This document shows positions 29,087 to 36,973 of a stretch of DNA of 43,217 nt, piece by piece. A program made the translations under genes and the position numbers. The notes below the pieces were generated by a model. It did not search any database and had not been told where the DNA came from. It saw only the letters and a list, made by a program, of their open reading frames with translations. The DNA is from Yinghuangia elevatio. GTDB taxonomy: Bacteria > Actinomycetota > Actinomycetes > Streptomycetales > Streptomycetaceae. Numbering within the stretch: position 1 is the stretch's first letter; every line of letters starts with the position of its first letter. The stretch lies in NCBI RefSeq assembly GCF_040649515.1, contig NZ_JBEZFP010000079.1, positions 1-43,217 of the forward strand, given 5' to 3'.

Positions 29087-29701
29087 ATGGATGCAGACGG
29101 ATTCGACTGGAACGCGGCGTTCCGCGCGCAGTGGGAGTTCCATTGGAACCACCAGGTTCGAGCGCGACTCGACGGCCTCACGGACGAGGAGTACGCGTGG
29201 TCGCCGGTCCCCGACGCCTGGGGCGTGCGCCCGCGCGGCACGTCCTCGGCCCCCTTACAGCTCGGCGCCGGAGCCTTCACGATCGACTACGACCCCGCGC
29301 CGTCGGACCCCACGCCGTTCACCACCATCGCGTGGCGGCTGGGGCATGTGACCGTCGGTGTGCTCGCGGCGCGGAGCGCGGCACATTTCGGCGCGCCCGC
29401 GGCCTCGTACGAGACGTGGGAGTACGCCGGCACGGCCGCCGCCGCGCTCGACCAGCTCGACACCCAGGTCGCGGTGTGGCTGGACGGGGTACGCCGCCTG
29501 GGCGACGAGGGACTGCGCCGCCCGATGGGCGACGGCGAGCCGTTCCCCGAAGCCCCGATGGCCGACCTGGTGCTGCACATCCACCGCGAACTGATCCACC
29601 ACACGGCGGAGGTCTGCCTGCTGCGCGACCTCCACATGCACACTCGGCGCGTCGGCGGGTACACCGCTACGGCCACCCCGACGATTGGAGCAACCCCATG
29701 A
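29087..29701 (+). CDS. DinB-family (DinB_2 fold) protein
   Basis: The 204-residue four-helix-bundle protein resembles the DinB/YfiT superfamily, which includes mycothiol-dependent S-transferases of actinomycetes. Family marks are WNHQVRARLDGLTDEEY with a trailing WSPVPDAW, the helix with WRLGHVTVGVLAARSAAHFG carrying one metal-binding His, and HIHRELIHHTAEVCLLRDL with the other His residues. An N-terminal insert (~45-80) is longer than usual. The stop overlaps the next VOC gene (ATGA), so the two are co-expressed. Substrate unknown; detoxification or thiol transfer is a family-based guess. Confidence 0.8.
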   Translation: MDADGFDWNAAFRAQWEFHWNHQVRARLDGLTDEEYAWSPVPDAWGVRPRGTSSAPLQLGAGAFTIDYDPAPSDPTPFTTIAWRLGHVTVGVLAARSAAHFGAPAASYETWEYAGTAAAALDQLDTQVAVWLDGVRRLGDEGLRRPMGDGEPFPEAPMADLVLHIHRELIHHTAEVCLLRDLHMHTRRVGGYTATATPTIGATP

Positions 29702-30159
29702 GCCGCGACTTCCAGGTGACGTTCGACGCCCACGACCCGCGGGCGCTGTCGTCCTTCTGGCGCGACGTCCTCGGCTACGTCCATCCCGGCCCGCCCGGGG
29801 TCGACCTGCCCGAAGGCGCCGACCCGCTGGCCGCGTGGGACGAATTCCTGGCGGGCCTGGGCGTACCGGAGGACCAGCGCAACACGCGGTCCGCGCTCGA
29901 GGACCCGGACGGCCGGCGGCCGCGGCTGTTCTTCCAGCAGGTGCCAGAAGGCAAGACCGCCAAGAACCGGGTCCACCTCGACGTCCGCGCCGCCCCCGGC
30001 CTCGAGGGCGAGGACCGGATGGCGGCGCTGGAGGCCGAGTGCGCCCGGCTCGTCGAGCTGGGTGCCGAGCGCGTCCGGCGCTTCGAGCCCGAGCCGCCGA
30101 TGAGCACCGGCTTCATCGTGATGGCCGACCCCGAGGGCAACGAGTTCTGCCTCGACTGA
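29698..30159 (+). CDS. Glyoxalase/VOC-superfamily protein
   Basis: The 153-residue protein begins with FQVTFDAHDPRALSSFWRDVLGY and ends with GFIVMADPEGNEFCLD, the two edges of a VOC beta-alpha-beta fold (glyoxalase, dioxygenase or antibiotic-binding relatives). It starts by ATGA overlap with the DinB gene, with GGAG just upstream. The pair is probably controlled by the WYL regulator and may handle one electrophile or thiol adduct. Reaction not assignable. Confidence 0.82.
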   Translation: MSRDFQVTFDAHDPRALSSFWRDVLGYVHPGPPGVDLPEGADPLAAWDEFLAGLGVPEDQRNTRSALEDPDGRRPRLFFQQVPEGKTAKNRVHLDVRAAPGLEGEDRMAALEAECARLVELGAERVRRFEPEPPMSTGFIVMADPEGNEFCLD

Positions 30160-30252
30160 CGCCGCCCGACGCCGCCGGCCCGCCGGGCGTCACCCCGGGC
30201 GTCACCCATCCGACGTCGTCGGCCCGGCATTCGTCGGCCCGCCGGACGCCGC

Positions 30253-30705
30253 TCAGGTGTGCATGCGCGTGGTGCGCTCCTGAATCTCCTCCGGTGTCAG
30301 GTCCTCGGTGGTCCGGAAGACCATCCACATGTGGCCGAACGGGTCGGCCAGCCGGCCGCCGCGCTGCCCGTAGGGATGGTCGGCGACCGGGTGCACCACC
30401 GTCGCGCCGCCGCGCACCATGGCGTCGGCGACGGCATCCGGGTCGGCGACGTCGACGGCGATGATCACCGGGGATCCGCCGAGCGTCGTCGGCGCGGGGT
30501 CGCCGTCGGCCTCGTCCTTGAGCGCGACCGGGACGCCGCCGATGCGCAGCATCGCGTGCACGATCCGGCCGTCCGGGTCGGTGTAGCGCTCCACCTCCTC
30601 GGCGCCGAAGACCGAGCGGTAGAAGTCCACGGCACGGGGTCCGTCGGAGACGACGAGACGGGGGTAGAGCCCGTTTACTGCCTGTTTGTCATCGGTGTTT
30701 GTCAT
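30253..30705 (-). CDS. VOC-superfamily protein (PhnB-like)
   Basis: The 150-residue protein has the pattern of PhnB/YdcG-like VOC members: LYPRLVVSDGPRAVDFYRSVFGAEEV, a central VIIAVDVADPDAV strand-helix, and YGQRGGRLADPFGHMWMV near the end. It is downstream of, and in the same direction as, an AraC regulator 61 bases away, and is probably its target. It is unrelated in close sequence to the other two VOC genes here. Function unknown beyond fold. Confidence 0.82.
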   Translation of the reverse strand: MTNTDDKQAVNGLYPRLVVSDGPRAVDFYRSVFGAEEVERYTDPDGRIVHAMLRIGGVPVALKDEADGDPAPTTLGGSPVIIAVDVADPDAVADAMVRGGATVVHPVADHPYGQRGGRLADPFGHMWMVFRTTEDLTPEEIQERTTRMHT

Positions 30706-30766
30706 GTCTTCATGATCGGCAGGATCCGGCGCGGGGGATTGTAGAAATCGGCGGCCGGGCGTCCCG

Positions 30767-31645
30767 TCACCCGTCGAGCGGAACGTGGTTGGGCTCGGCG
30801 GCGGAGCGCGGCGCGTACGCGGTCGGGGTCATCCCGGCGAGGGCGCGGAACTCGTGGATCAGATGCGCCTGGTCGTGGTAGCCGCCGTCGGCCGCGAGCA
30901 GGGCCCAGTCCGGCGGGTCGGCCGAGGCGTTCACACGCGCCAGCAGGCGCTGGAACCGGCGTACGCGCGCGTACCGCTTCGGCGACAGCCCCATCTCCAC
31001 GTCGAACCTCGCGGTCAGCCGCCGCGGCGTCCAGCCCAGCTGGTCGGCCGCGGTCCGCACGGACGCTCCGCGGTCGAGCCGCGCGGCGGCCGCCAGCACC
31101 GCCGGGTCGGGCCCGTCCTGCGCGGCCGCGCGCGCCAGCAGCGCCGCTTCGAGTTCCCGCAGGCACGCCTGCGGACCGCCGGCCGCATGCGCGGCAAGGA
31201 GCCGCTCGCGCAGCACCGTGCCGTCGCCGCCCCACAGGTCGTCGAGCCCGACGAGCTGGTCGCGTACGGCCGACAGCGGGACGCCGAGCAGCGGATGCGC
31301 CCCGGCGGTACGGAACGCCACCCACACGACGGCACGCTGCTGGGCCGGATCGACCACGACGGGCCCGGTCGACGGCCCCTGCACCGCGGCGCCCCGGGTA
31401 CGCCGGTCGCCGCCCGGATCCGCCGGAACGGTCGAGCGCAGCTCGTCCAGGTCCAGGTTCACCAGCAGTTGCGGGCCGCCGTTCGGCAGGACGATCTCGG
31501 CCGCGTGCGCGAAACGCGCCTCGGCGTAGCCGAACGACCGGATCAGCGGCCTGAGCGCGGCCGCGGACGGCCGCGCCACCAGCGAAACGCCGCCGGCGCA
31601 TGCCGCATCCGCCCCCACACCTGCGGAACCGCGCTTTCCCGCCAT
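30767..31645 (-). CDS. AraC-family transcriptional regulator
   Basis: The 292-residue protein has an N-terminal DUF6597-like sensor region (FGYAEARFAHAAEIVLPNGGPQLLVNL and HPLLGVPLSAVRDQLVGLDDLWG) and a C-terminal double HTH whose second helix block reads DGGYHDQAHLIHEFRALAGMTPTAY. It lies upstream of the PhnB-like gene, the common arrangement of an activator and its target. No strong ribosome site precedes ATG 31645, so a later start is possible. Ligand unknown. Confidence 0.85.
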   Translation of the reverse strand: MAGKRGSAGVGADAACAGGVSLVARPSAAALRPLIRSFGYAEARFAHAAEIVLPNGGPQLLVNLDLDELRSTVPADPGGDRRTRGAAVQGPSTGPVVVDPAQQRAVVWVAFRTAGAHPLLGVPLSAVRDQLVGLDDLWGGDGTVLRERLLAAHAAGGPQACLRELEAALLARAAAQDGPDPAVLAAAARLDRGASVRTAADQLGWTPRRLTARFDVEMGLSPKRYARVRRFQRLLARVNASADPPDWALLAADGGYHDQAHLIHEFRALAGMTPTAYAPRSAAEPNHVPLDG

Positions 31646-31713
31646 GTACGCAGCCTACGACGCCCGCCGGACACCGAGACCGCCCCGCGGTAGGGGTGGG
31701 GTCAGGGCGGATG

Positions 31714-32112
31714 TCAGGGCGCCGAGTCTGCGGCCTCGCGCCGGATCCGCTCGAACTGGGCGCCCATGGCCGCCGACAGCGCCTGCGCGGCGGACAACGG
31801 GCGCACCATGACGACGAAGTCGTCGATCAGGCCGCGCTCGTCGACATGCAGGAAGTCACAGCCGTGCACGTCCATGCCGTCGACTTTGGCCTTGAACTCC
31901 AGCGCGTGGTCGCGGCCGTCCGCGGTGGACATCTCGCGGACGTAGTGGAAGTCCTCGAAGACCCGGCCGACGCCGCGCAGGATGGCCGCGGTGATGGCCT
32001 TCCCCACGTACGGCCGGAACGCGACAGGGCTGCTGAACACGACGTTCTCGGCGAGCAGTTCCTCGATGGCGCGGTGGTCGTCGGCTTCGACGGCCTTGCG
32101 GAAGGGGTGCAT
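31714..32112 (-). CDS. NTF2-like (SnoaL-type) domain protein
   Basis: The 132-residue single-domain protein begins FRKAVEADDHRAIEELLAENVVFSSP, the helix-turn typical of NTF2/SnoaL folds, then a beta sheet with GCDFLHVDERGLIDDFVVMVRPL. The fold serves polyketide cyclases, isomerases and small-molecule binders, so the name says little about activity. It is divergent from the PadR gene across ~110 bp with repeated TTGACTAG words, and is the natural target of that repressor. Confidence 0.8.
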   Translation of the reverse strand: MHPFRKAVEADDHRAIEELLAENVVFSSPVAFRPYVGKAITAAILRGVGRVFEDFHYVREMSTADGRDHALEFKAKVDGMDVHGCDFLHVDERGLIDDFVVMVRPLSAAQALSAAMGAQFERIRREAADSAP

Positions 32113-32138
32113 GCCGGGCCCACTCCATACTCAATTTG

Positions 32139-32218
32139 TTGACTAGGTAGTGGGGACGCTAGTGCCCAGTCATGCTTTTGACTAGTCGCGCCTGCGATTA
32201 ATCACCCCCGGCTATGCT
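32139..32218. promoter_or_regulatory. Divergent promoter/operator between NTF2-like and PadR genes
   Basis: TTGACTAG occurs at 32139-32146 and 32178-32185, 39 bp apart, and the second copy extends to the palindrome GACTAGTC. TATGCT at 32213-32218 ends six bases before the PadR ATG, which fits a leaderless transcript; no ribosome site is seen there. The words are likely PadR sites. Confidence 0.5.
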
Positions 32219-32224
32219 CCACGC

Positions 32225-32788
32225 ATGGCGCTGCGCAACGCGATCATGGCCACCCTCCTCAGGGGCGAGGCCTCCGGCTACGACCTGGCCAAGAGCTTCG
32301 ACGCCTCGGTGGCGAACTTCTGGATGGCGACGCCCCAGCAGCTGTACCGGGAGCTGGACCGCATGGAGGCCGACGGCCTGATCGCCGCCCGCGTCGTGGA
32401 GCAGGAACGCCGCCCCAACAAGCGGCTGTTCTCCCTCACCGAGACCGGTCGGGCCGCACTCCGCGCGTTCACCGCGGAGCCGACGCGCCCCGGCGCCTAC
32501 CGCGACGAGCTCCTGGTCAAGGTGCAGGCCGTCGACGCCGGCGACATCGCGTCGGTGGCGGAGGCCGTACGCGAACGCCTGAAGCGGGCGGAGGCGAAGA
32601 TCTCGCGCTACGAGACCATGCGCACCCGCATGCTCGACGGCCGGTCGGAGGACGAATACCTCGCCGCCGCGGACCGGATCGGCCCCTACCTGACGCTGAT
32701 GCGGGGCCTGTCCTTCGAACGCGGGAACATCGGCTGGTGCGAACGCACCCTGACCGTCCTCGAGCAACGCGCCGCCGTCACGCGGTAG
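32225..32788 (+). CDS. PadR-family transcriptional regulator
   Basis: The 187-residue protein has the PadR winged helix at ~1-80: ALRNAIMATLLRGEASGYDLAKSF, then FWMATPQQLYRELDRMEADGLI and the wing NKRLFSLTETGRAAL. The C-terminal half is the long helical dimerisation domain of PadR subfamily 2 (Vir_act_alpha_C type). It probably represses itself and the divergent NTF2-like gene. No ribosome site; possibly leaderless. Confidence 0.88.
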   Translation: MALRNAIMATLLRGEASGYDLAKSFDASVANFWMATPQQLYRELDRMEADGLIAARVVEQERRPNKRLFSLTETGRAALRAFTAEPTRPGAYRDELLVKVQAVDAGDIASVAEAVRERLKRAEAKISRYETMRTRMLDGRSEDEYLAAADRIGPYLTLMRGLSFERGNIGWCERTLTVLEQRAAVTR

Positions 32789-32944
32789 CGACATCGGACA
32801 CGGAGGCGGGCCGGGACGCCCCCAAGCCGAGCCCAACCGACCACGGCCCCACCCCGGAACGGCCCCCGATCCGCGCCGGACCGGCGCCGGTCAGACCAGG
32901 AAGAAGAAGATCCCGGAGCGCGAACTCACCGCAGAGGAGCACTG

Positions 32945-35338
32945 ATGGCCGATCTTCCGCCCGCGCCCCAGAGCCCGCCCGAGAACGCACCGCACACCGC
33001 GGCGCACCGCACGTCCGAGGCTGTGGCCGGCAGCGCCGGACCGTCTTCCGGGCTCCCGCGCCGGCGATTCCTCGGGTACGTCCTGGGCGCGTCGACGCTC
33101 ACGGTCGCCGCGCCCCTCGCCGAGCAGGTGCTCGCACCGCCCGAGGCCGACGCCGCGATACCGTCGCTCCCCGGTCTGTCCGAGTTGGCCGACCTCAACG
33201 AACTGCTGACGCTCGCCGCGCTGCCCACCGCGAACCTGATCGGCATCCGGATCGAGGAGGACGGCACCGCGTCGTTCGCGCTGCCCCGTGCCGAGGTCGG
33301 GCAGGGCGTCACCACGTCCAGCGCGATGCTGATCGCCGAAGAGCTTGACCTGCCGCTGGACAAGGTCCGCGTCACGCTGGCCGACGCCCGACCCGAACTG
33401 CTGTTCAACCAACTCACCGGGGGCTCGAACACCACCTTCTCGACGTACACCCCCATCCGCGTGGCGGCCGCGATCGCCCGGGGGCGGCTGCTGGAGGCGG
33501 CGGCGACCGAGTTCGGCGAGGCGGTCTCGGCCCTGACGACCCGGCTCGGCGTGGTCACCTCCTCCGGCGGCCGCAGCGCGACGTACGGCGAACTCGCGGT
33601 CAAAGCCGCGGGCCTGGCGACCGTCCAGGTCTCCGTCGAACTCAAGCCGGCGGACGAATTCACCGTCATCGGGACTCCGCGCAACCGCATCGACGCGCGC
33701 GACGCCGTCACAGGGCGCAAGAAGTTCGCCATGGACCTCCAGGTGCCCGGGGCGCTCCCGACGATGGTCTGCCGCCCGCCGACCGTGAACGGCACCGTAC
33801 GCTCGGTCGCCAACCTCCCCGAGGTACGGGCGATGCCGGGCATCACCGACGTCGTGCCCGTCTCCACCGGCGTCGCGGTGCGCGGCCGGACGTTCGGCCA
33901 ATGCATCGACGCGGTCCGCGCCCTGCGCGTGGCCTGGGGGCCGGGCACCGCCGAAGGCGCTTCCGACGCATCGGTGCACGCCAAACTCCGGCAGGCGGAA
34001 CTGCCCCTCGTCATCCCGCCGTTGCCGCTGCTCACCAAGGCCGTGGACATCCGCTTCACGTTCGCGTTCGCCGGCAACAGCGCGCTGGAGACCAACTGCG
34101 CCATCGCCGACGTACGCGCGGACCGCGCCGAGATCTGGGGGTCCCTCAAGTCCCCCGTCACCGCGCAGGAGACGATCGCTGCCAAGCTCGGCCTGCCGCT
34201 GCACACGGTCAAGGTGCACGTGGTCGAAGGCGGCGGATCGTTCGGGCGGAAACTGTTCTTCGACGCCGCCCTGGAGGCCGCGGAGATCTCCCGGGCGATG
34301 GGCAAGCCGGTCAAGCTGATGTGGCACCGGGCCGACGACGTACGGCAGGGCCGCACGCACCCGATGTCGATCTCCCGGGTCCGCGCGACGCACTCGCTCG
34401 GACAGGTGCTCAGCTACGAGCAGCGGCACACCTCGGCGGTCACCGACTTCGGGCACGGCCTCGGCGAGTTGCTCACCTCCACGGTCGCCGGACTGCCGGT
34501 CGGCGACCTGGCGTTCTCGCAGGCCATCTTCACGCTGACGCAGGAGACCCCGTACAACTTCGGCGTGGTCACGCAACTGCTGAACGAGGTCGACCGGGGC
34601 TTCAACACCGGCAGCATGCGCAACATCTACTCCCCCAACGTGCGTTGCGCCCAGGAACTCGTCGTCGACCAGCTCGCCTCCGACATGGGCAGGGACGCGT
34701 ACCGGTTCCGTCGCGACTTCCTGAAGAACGCCCGGGCGCGGGCGGTGCTGGACAAGGTCGCCGAAGTCGGGTCGTGGGGAAGGGCGTTGCCCTCGGGCAT
34801 GGCTCAAGGGATCGCGCTGCACCCCGAGTACCACTCGGTGGTGGCCGTGCTGGCGGAGATCGACTGCCGCCCGCAGACCACCGGCCGGCACGTCCCGGAC
34901 GCCGTCACCGGCCCGCGCGTCACCAAGGTCGTGTGCGCGGTCGACGTCGGGCTCGCGGTGAATCCGCGCGGCCTGGAAGCCCAGATGATGGGCGGGATCA
35001 TGGACGGCATCGCACTGGCCCTGACCTCCAGCCTGCACCTGAAGGACGGGCACTTCCTGGAGGCGAGCTGGGACAACTACTTCTACACGCGCCAGTGGAA
35101 CACCCCGCTCGAACTGGAGATCGTCGTCATGCCGCCGACCACCGGCGAGCCGGGCGGCGCCGGGGAGTTGGCGGTCGCGGGCGCGATGGCCGCGGTGGCG
35201 TGCGCGTACCGCAGGGCCACCGGGACGATGCCGACCACCTTCCCGATCAACCACAACGGGCCGCTCGCGTTCGAGCCGAAGCCCACCGTCCCGCCTGTCC
35301 CGCAGTCCCCGACCGACGGCCGCGACCGCGCCTACTAG
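32945..35338 (+). CDS. iorB: Molybdenum hydroxylase large subunit, Tat-exported (IorB type)
   Basis: The 797-residue protein of the xanthine oxidase family carries the molybdopterin cofactor and hydroxylates an aldehyde or N-heterocycle using water. A twin-arginine signal (PRRRFLGYVLG, Arg39-Arg41) precedes a hydrophobic stretch, so it is exported folded with its partner. Cofactor motifs: GGGSFGRK near residue 430, and GEPGGAGELAVAG near 740 with the catalytic Glu. The split large subunit plus separate 2Fe-2S subunit without an FAD subunit is the isoquinoline 1-oxidoreductase arrangement. GAGGAG precedes the ATG by six bases. No cytochrome or chaperone (XdhC) gene is adjacent. Substrate unknown. 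Confidence 0.88.
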   Translation: MADLPPAPQSPPENAPHTAAHRTSEAVAGSAGPSSGLPRRRFLGYVLGASTLTVAAPLAEQVLAPPEADAAIPSLPGLSELADLNELLTLAALPTANLIGIRIEEDGTASFALPRAEVGQGVTTSSAMLIAEELDLPLDKVRVTLADARPELLFNQLTGGSNTTFSTYTPIRVAAAIARGRLLEAAATEFGEAVSALTTRLGVVTSSGGRSATYGELAVKAAGLATVQVSVELKPADEFTVIGTPRNRIDARDAVTGRKKFAMDLQVPGALPTMVCRPPTVNGTVRSVANLPEVRAMPGITDVVPVSTGVAVRGRTFGQCIDAVRALRVAWGPGTAEGASDASVHAKLRQAELPLVIPPLPLLTKAVDIRFTFAFAGNSALETNCAIADVRADRAEIWGSLKSPVTAQETIAAKLGLPLHTVKVHVVEGGGSFGRKLFFDAALEAAEISRAMGKPVKLMWHRADDVRQGRTHPMSISRVRATHSLGQVLSYEQRHTSAVTDFGHGLGELLTSTVAGLPVGDLAFSQAIFTLTQETPYNFGVVTQLLNEVDRGFNTGSMRNIYSPNVRCAQELVVDQLASDMGRDAYRFRRDFLKNARARAVLDKVAEVGSWGRALPSGMAQGIALHPEYHSVVAVLAEIDCRPQTTGRHVPDAVTGPRVTKVVCAVDVGLAVNPRGLEAQMMGGIMDGIALALTSSLHLKDGHFLEASWDNYFYTRQWNTPLELEIVVMPPTTGEPGGAGELAVAGAMAAVACAYRRATGTMPTTFPINHNGPLAFEPKPTVPPVPQSPTDGRDRAY

Positions 35339-35347
35339 GAGCCTTCC

Positions 35348-35824
35348 GTGCCCGAGCACTCCTTCAAGCTCAACGGCGAGCAGGTCACCGTCGACATCGA
35401 GGACGACGTGCGGCTGCTGTGGGTCCTGCGCGACGTCCTCGGCGTCACCGGGCCGAAGTACGGCTGCGGCATCGGCGTCTGCCAGGCGTGCACCAGCCAC
35501 CTCAACGGCAAGGCGTTCAACCCCTGTTCGGTCCGCGTCACGGACGTCGGCCCGGACGACGAGGTCACCACGATCGAGGGGCTGCCGGCCACCGTCGGCC
35601 GGGAGCTGCACCCCATGCAGGAAGCCTGGCTCGCGCGCGACGTGGCGCAGTGCGGCTACTGCCAACCCGGCCAGATCATGGCCGCGGTCGCCAAGGTCAA
35701 GCAGGCCCGCGCGGCCGGACGCGAGATCGGCGACGCCGACCTCGACGAGATCCGCAACATCTGCCGATGCGGCACCTACCACCGCATCCGCGAGGCCATC
35801 CGCGAAGCGGCGGACAACTTCTAG
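35348..35824 (+). CDS. iorA: Molybdenum hydroxylase 2Fe-2S subunit (IorA type)
   Basis: The 158-residue protein has two iron-sulfur centres: the ferredoxin-like one (YGCGIGVCQACTSHLNG ... NPC) and the helical one (CGYCQPGQ and CRCGTY). It starts at GTG 35348 with TAGGAG overlapping the stop of the large-subunit gene. It lacks its own signal peptide, as expected for a subunit co-exported with the Tat-tagged partner. It passes electrons from the molybdenum centre to an acceptor not encoded nearby. Confidence 0.9.
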   Translation: MPEHSFKLNGEQVTVDIEDDVRLLWVLRDVLGVTGPKYGCGIGVCQACTSHLNGKAFNPCSVRVTDVGPDDEVTTIEGLPATVGRELHPMQEAWLARDVAQCGYCQPGQIMAAVAKVKQARAAGREIGDADLDEIRNICRCGTYHRIREAIREAADNF

Positions 35825-35834
35825 TGCGGTGGCC

Positions 35835-35846
35835 GCAAACGTTTGC
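35835..35846. promoter_or_regulatory. GCAAACGTTTGC palindrome, LacI-type operator candidate
   Basis: This perfect 12-bp palindrome with a central CG lies ten bases after the IorA stop and ~180 bp before the SDR start. The form matches LacI/GalR-family operators. No LacI-type gene is in the window. Confidence 0.5.
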
Positions 35847-36028
35847 CGGTTCTCGTCGTTCGGTGCCGTGCCGCCGGGCCGGGCGGCCCTCCCGAGCAAG
35901 GCGCGGGGCCGAAGCTCGTACTCGGCCGTACTCGCGAGATCATGCAACGCCGCGAGGCGCGGTGTCCGAGCGGCGAGCACCGGTGAAGGTTTGTGGTCAC
36001 CGCACAAGACAAGCGAAGGGAATTCCGC

Positions 36029-36853
36029 GTGCAGATCACCGGAAAGGTCGCAGTCGTCACCGGCGCGGCCGGCGGAATCGGCGCCGCCATCGCGCAGCGC
36101 CTCCTCGAACACGGCGCCCGCGGCGTCGTCGTCACCGACATCGACGCCGAACGGCTCGGCGAGACCGGCAGACAACTCGCCGCCGACCATCCCGGATGCG
36201 TCGAGGCGGTCGCGGGCGACGCCGCGTCGACCGACGGCATCACCCGCCTGATCGAGACAGCCGAGCGCGAGTTCGGCGCAGTGGACCTGTACTTCGCGAA
36301 CGCCGGGGTGACCGGCGGCGCCGGGCTCGACGCGAGCGAGGACGACTGGAGCCGGTCCCTCGACGTCAACGTGATGGCGCATGTGCGGGCCGCCAAGCTG
36401 CTCGTGCCGGGCTGGCTGGAGCGCGGCGAGGGGTACTTCTTCAGCACCGCGTCGGCGGCCGGGCTGGTGACGCAGATCGGGTCGGCGAGCTATGCGGTGA
36501 GCAAGCACGGCGCCGTCGCGTTCGCCGAATGGCTTGCGGTGACGTACGGCGCACGCGGCGTCCGGGTGAGCTGCCTGTGCCCGCAAGGCGTCAGGACCGA
36601 GCTGCTCATGGCCGGCACCCGCTCCGAGGACGCTGCCGAACGGGTCGCCGCGCAGGCCGTGTTGGACGCCGGCGCGCTGCTGGAGCCGCTGGACGTCGCC
36701 GACCAGGTCGTCGAGGCCGTGGCCGACGAGCGGTTCCTCGTCCTGCCGCACCCGCAGGTCCTGGAGTTCTTCCGGCGCAAGGGCGCGGACTACGAGCGGT
36801 GGATCGCCGGCATGCAGCGCTACCAGGAGTCGGTCGCCCGACCCTCCCGATAG
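36029..36853 (+). CDS. Short-chain dehydrogenase/reductase
   Basis: The 274-residue classical SDR has cofactor motif TGAAGGIG near residues 9-16, Asn in FANAGV, catalytic Ser in STASAAG, and YAVSK. GTG 36029 is chosen because GAAGGGAA lies eight bases before it; an upstream in-frame GTG at 35993 lacks a ribosome site. The C-terminal part (HPQVLEFFRRKGADYERWI) resembles the tails of actinobacterial SDRs linked to steroid or xenobiotic oxidation. It may act on the product of the molybdenum hydroxylase upstream. Substrate not assignable. Confidence 0.85.
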   Translation: MQITGKVAVVTGAAGGIGAAIAQRLLEHGARGVVVTDIDAERLGETGRQLAADHPGCVEAVAGDAASTDGITRLIETAEREFGAVDLYFANAGVTGGAGLDASEDDWSRSLDVNVMAHVRAAKLLVPGWLERGEGYFFSTASAAGLVTQIGSASYAVSKHGAVAFAEWLAVTYGARGVRVSCLCPQGVRTELLMAGTRSEDAAERVAAQAVLDAGALLEPLDVADQVVEAVADERFLVLPHPQVLEFFRRKGADYERWIAGMQRYQESVARPSR

Positions 36854-36897
36854 CGACCGCCCCGAAGAACGGCTCCGAAAAGCCTGGACCGCCACCG

Positions 36898-36924
36898 GTG
36901 TTCGCCTCGTACGCTCTCGAACAC
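36898..36924. promoter_or_regulatory. Inverted repeat GTGTTCG-N13-CGAACAC before the nitrilase gene
   Basis: Seven-base arms (36898-36904, 36918-36924) are exact reverse complements, 50 bases before the nitrilase start and 45 after the SDR stop. It looks like an operator or promoter-proximal site. Arm order is opposite to an SOS box, so LexA is not suggested. Confidence 0.45.
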
Positions 36925-36973
36925 ACTCGCGGCCGCCTTCCCGGCGCGGGTGCCGATGGGAAGGAGCAACGTG

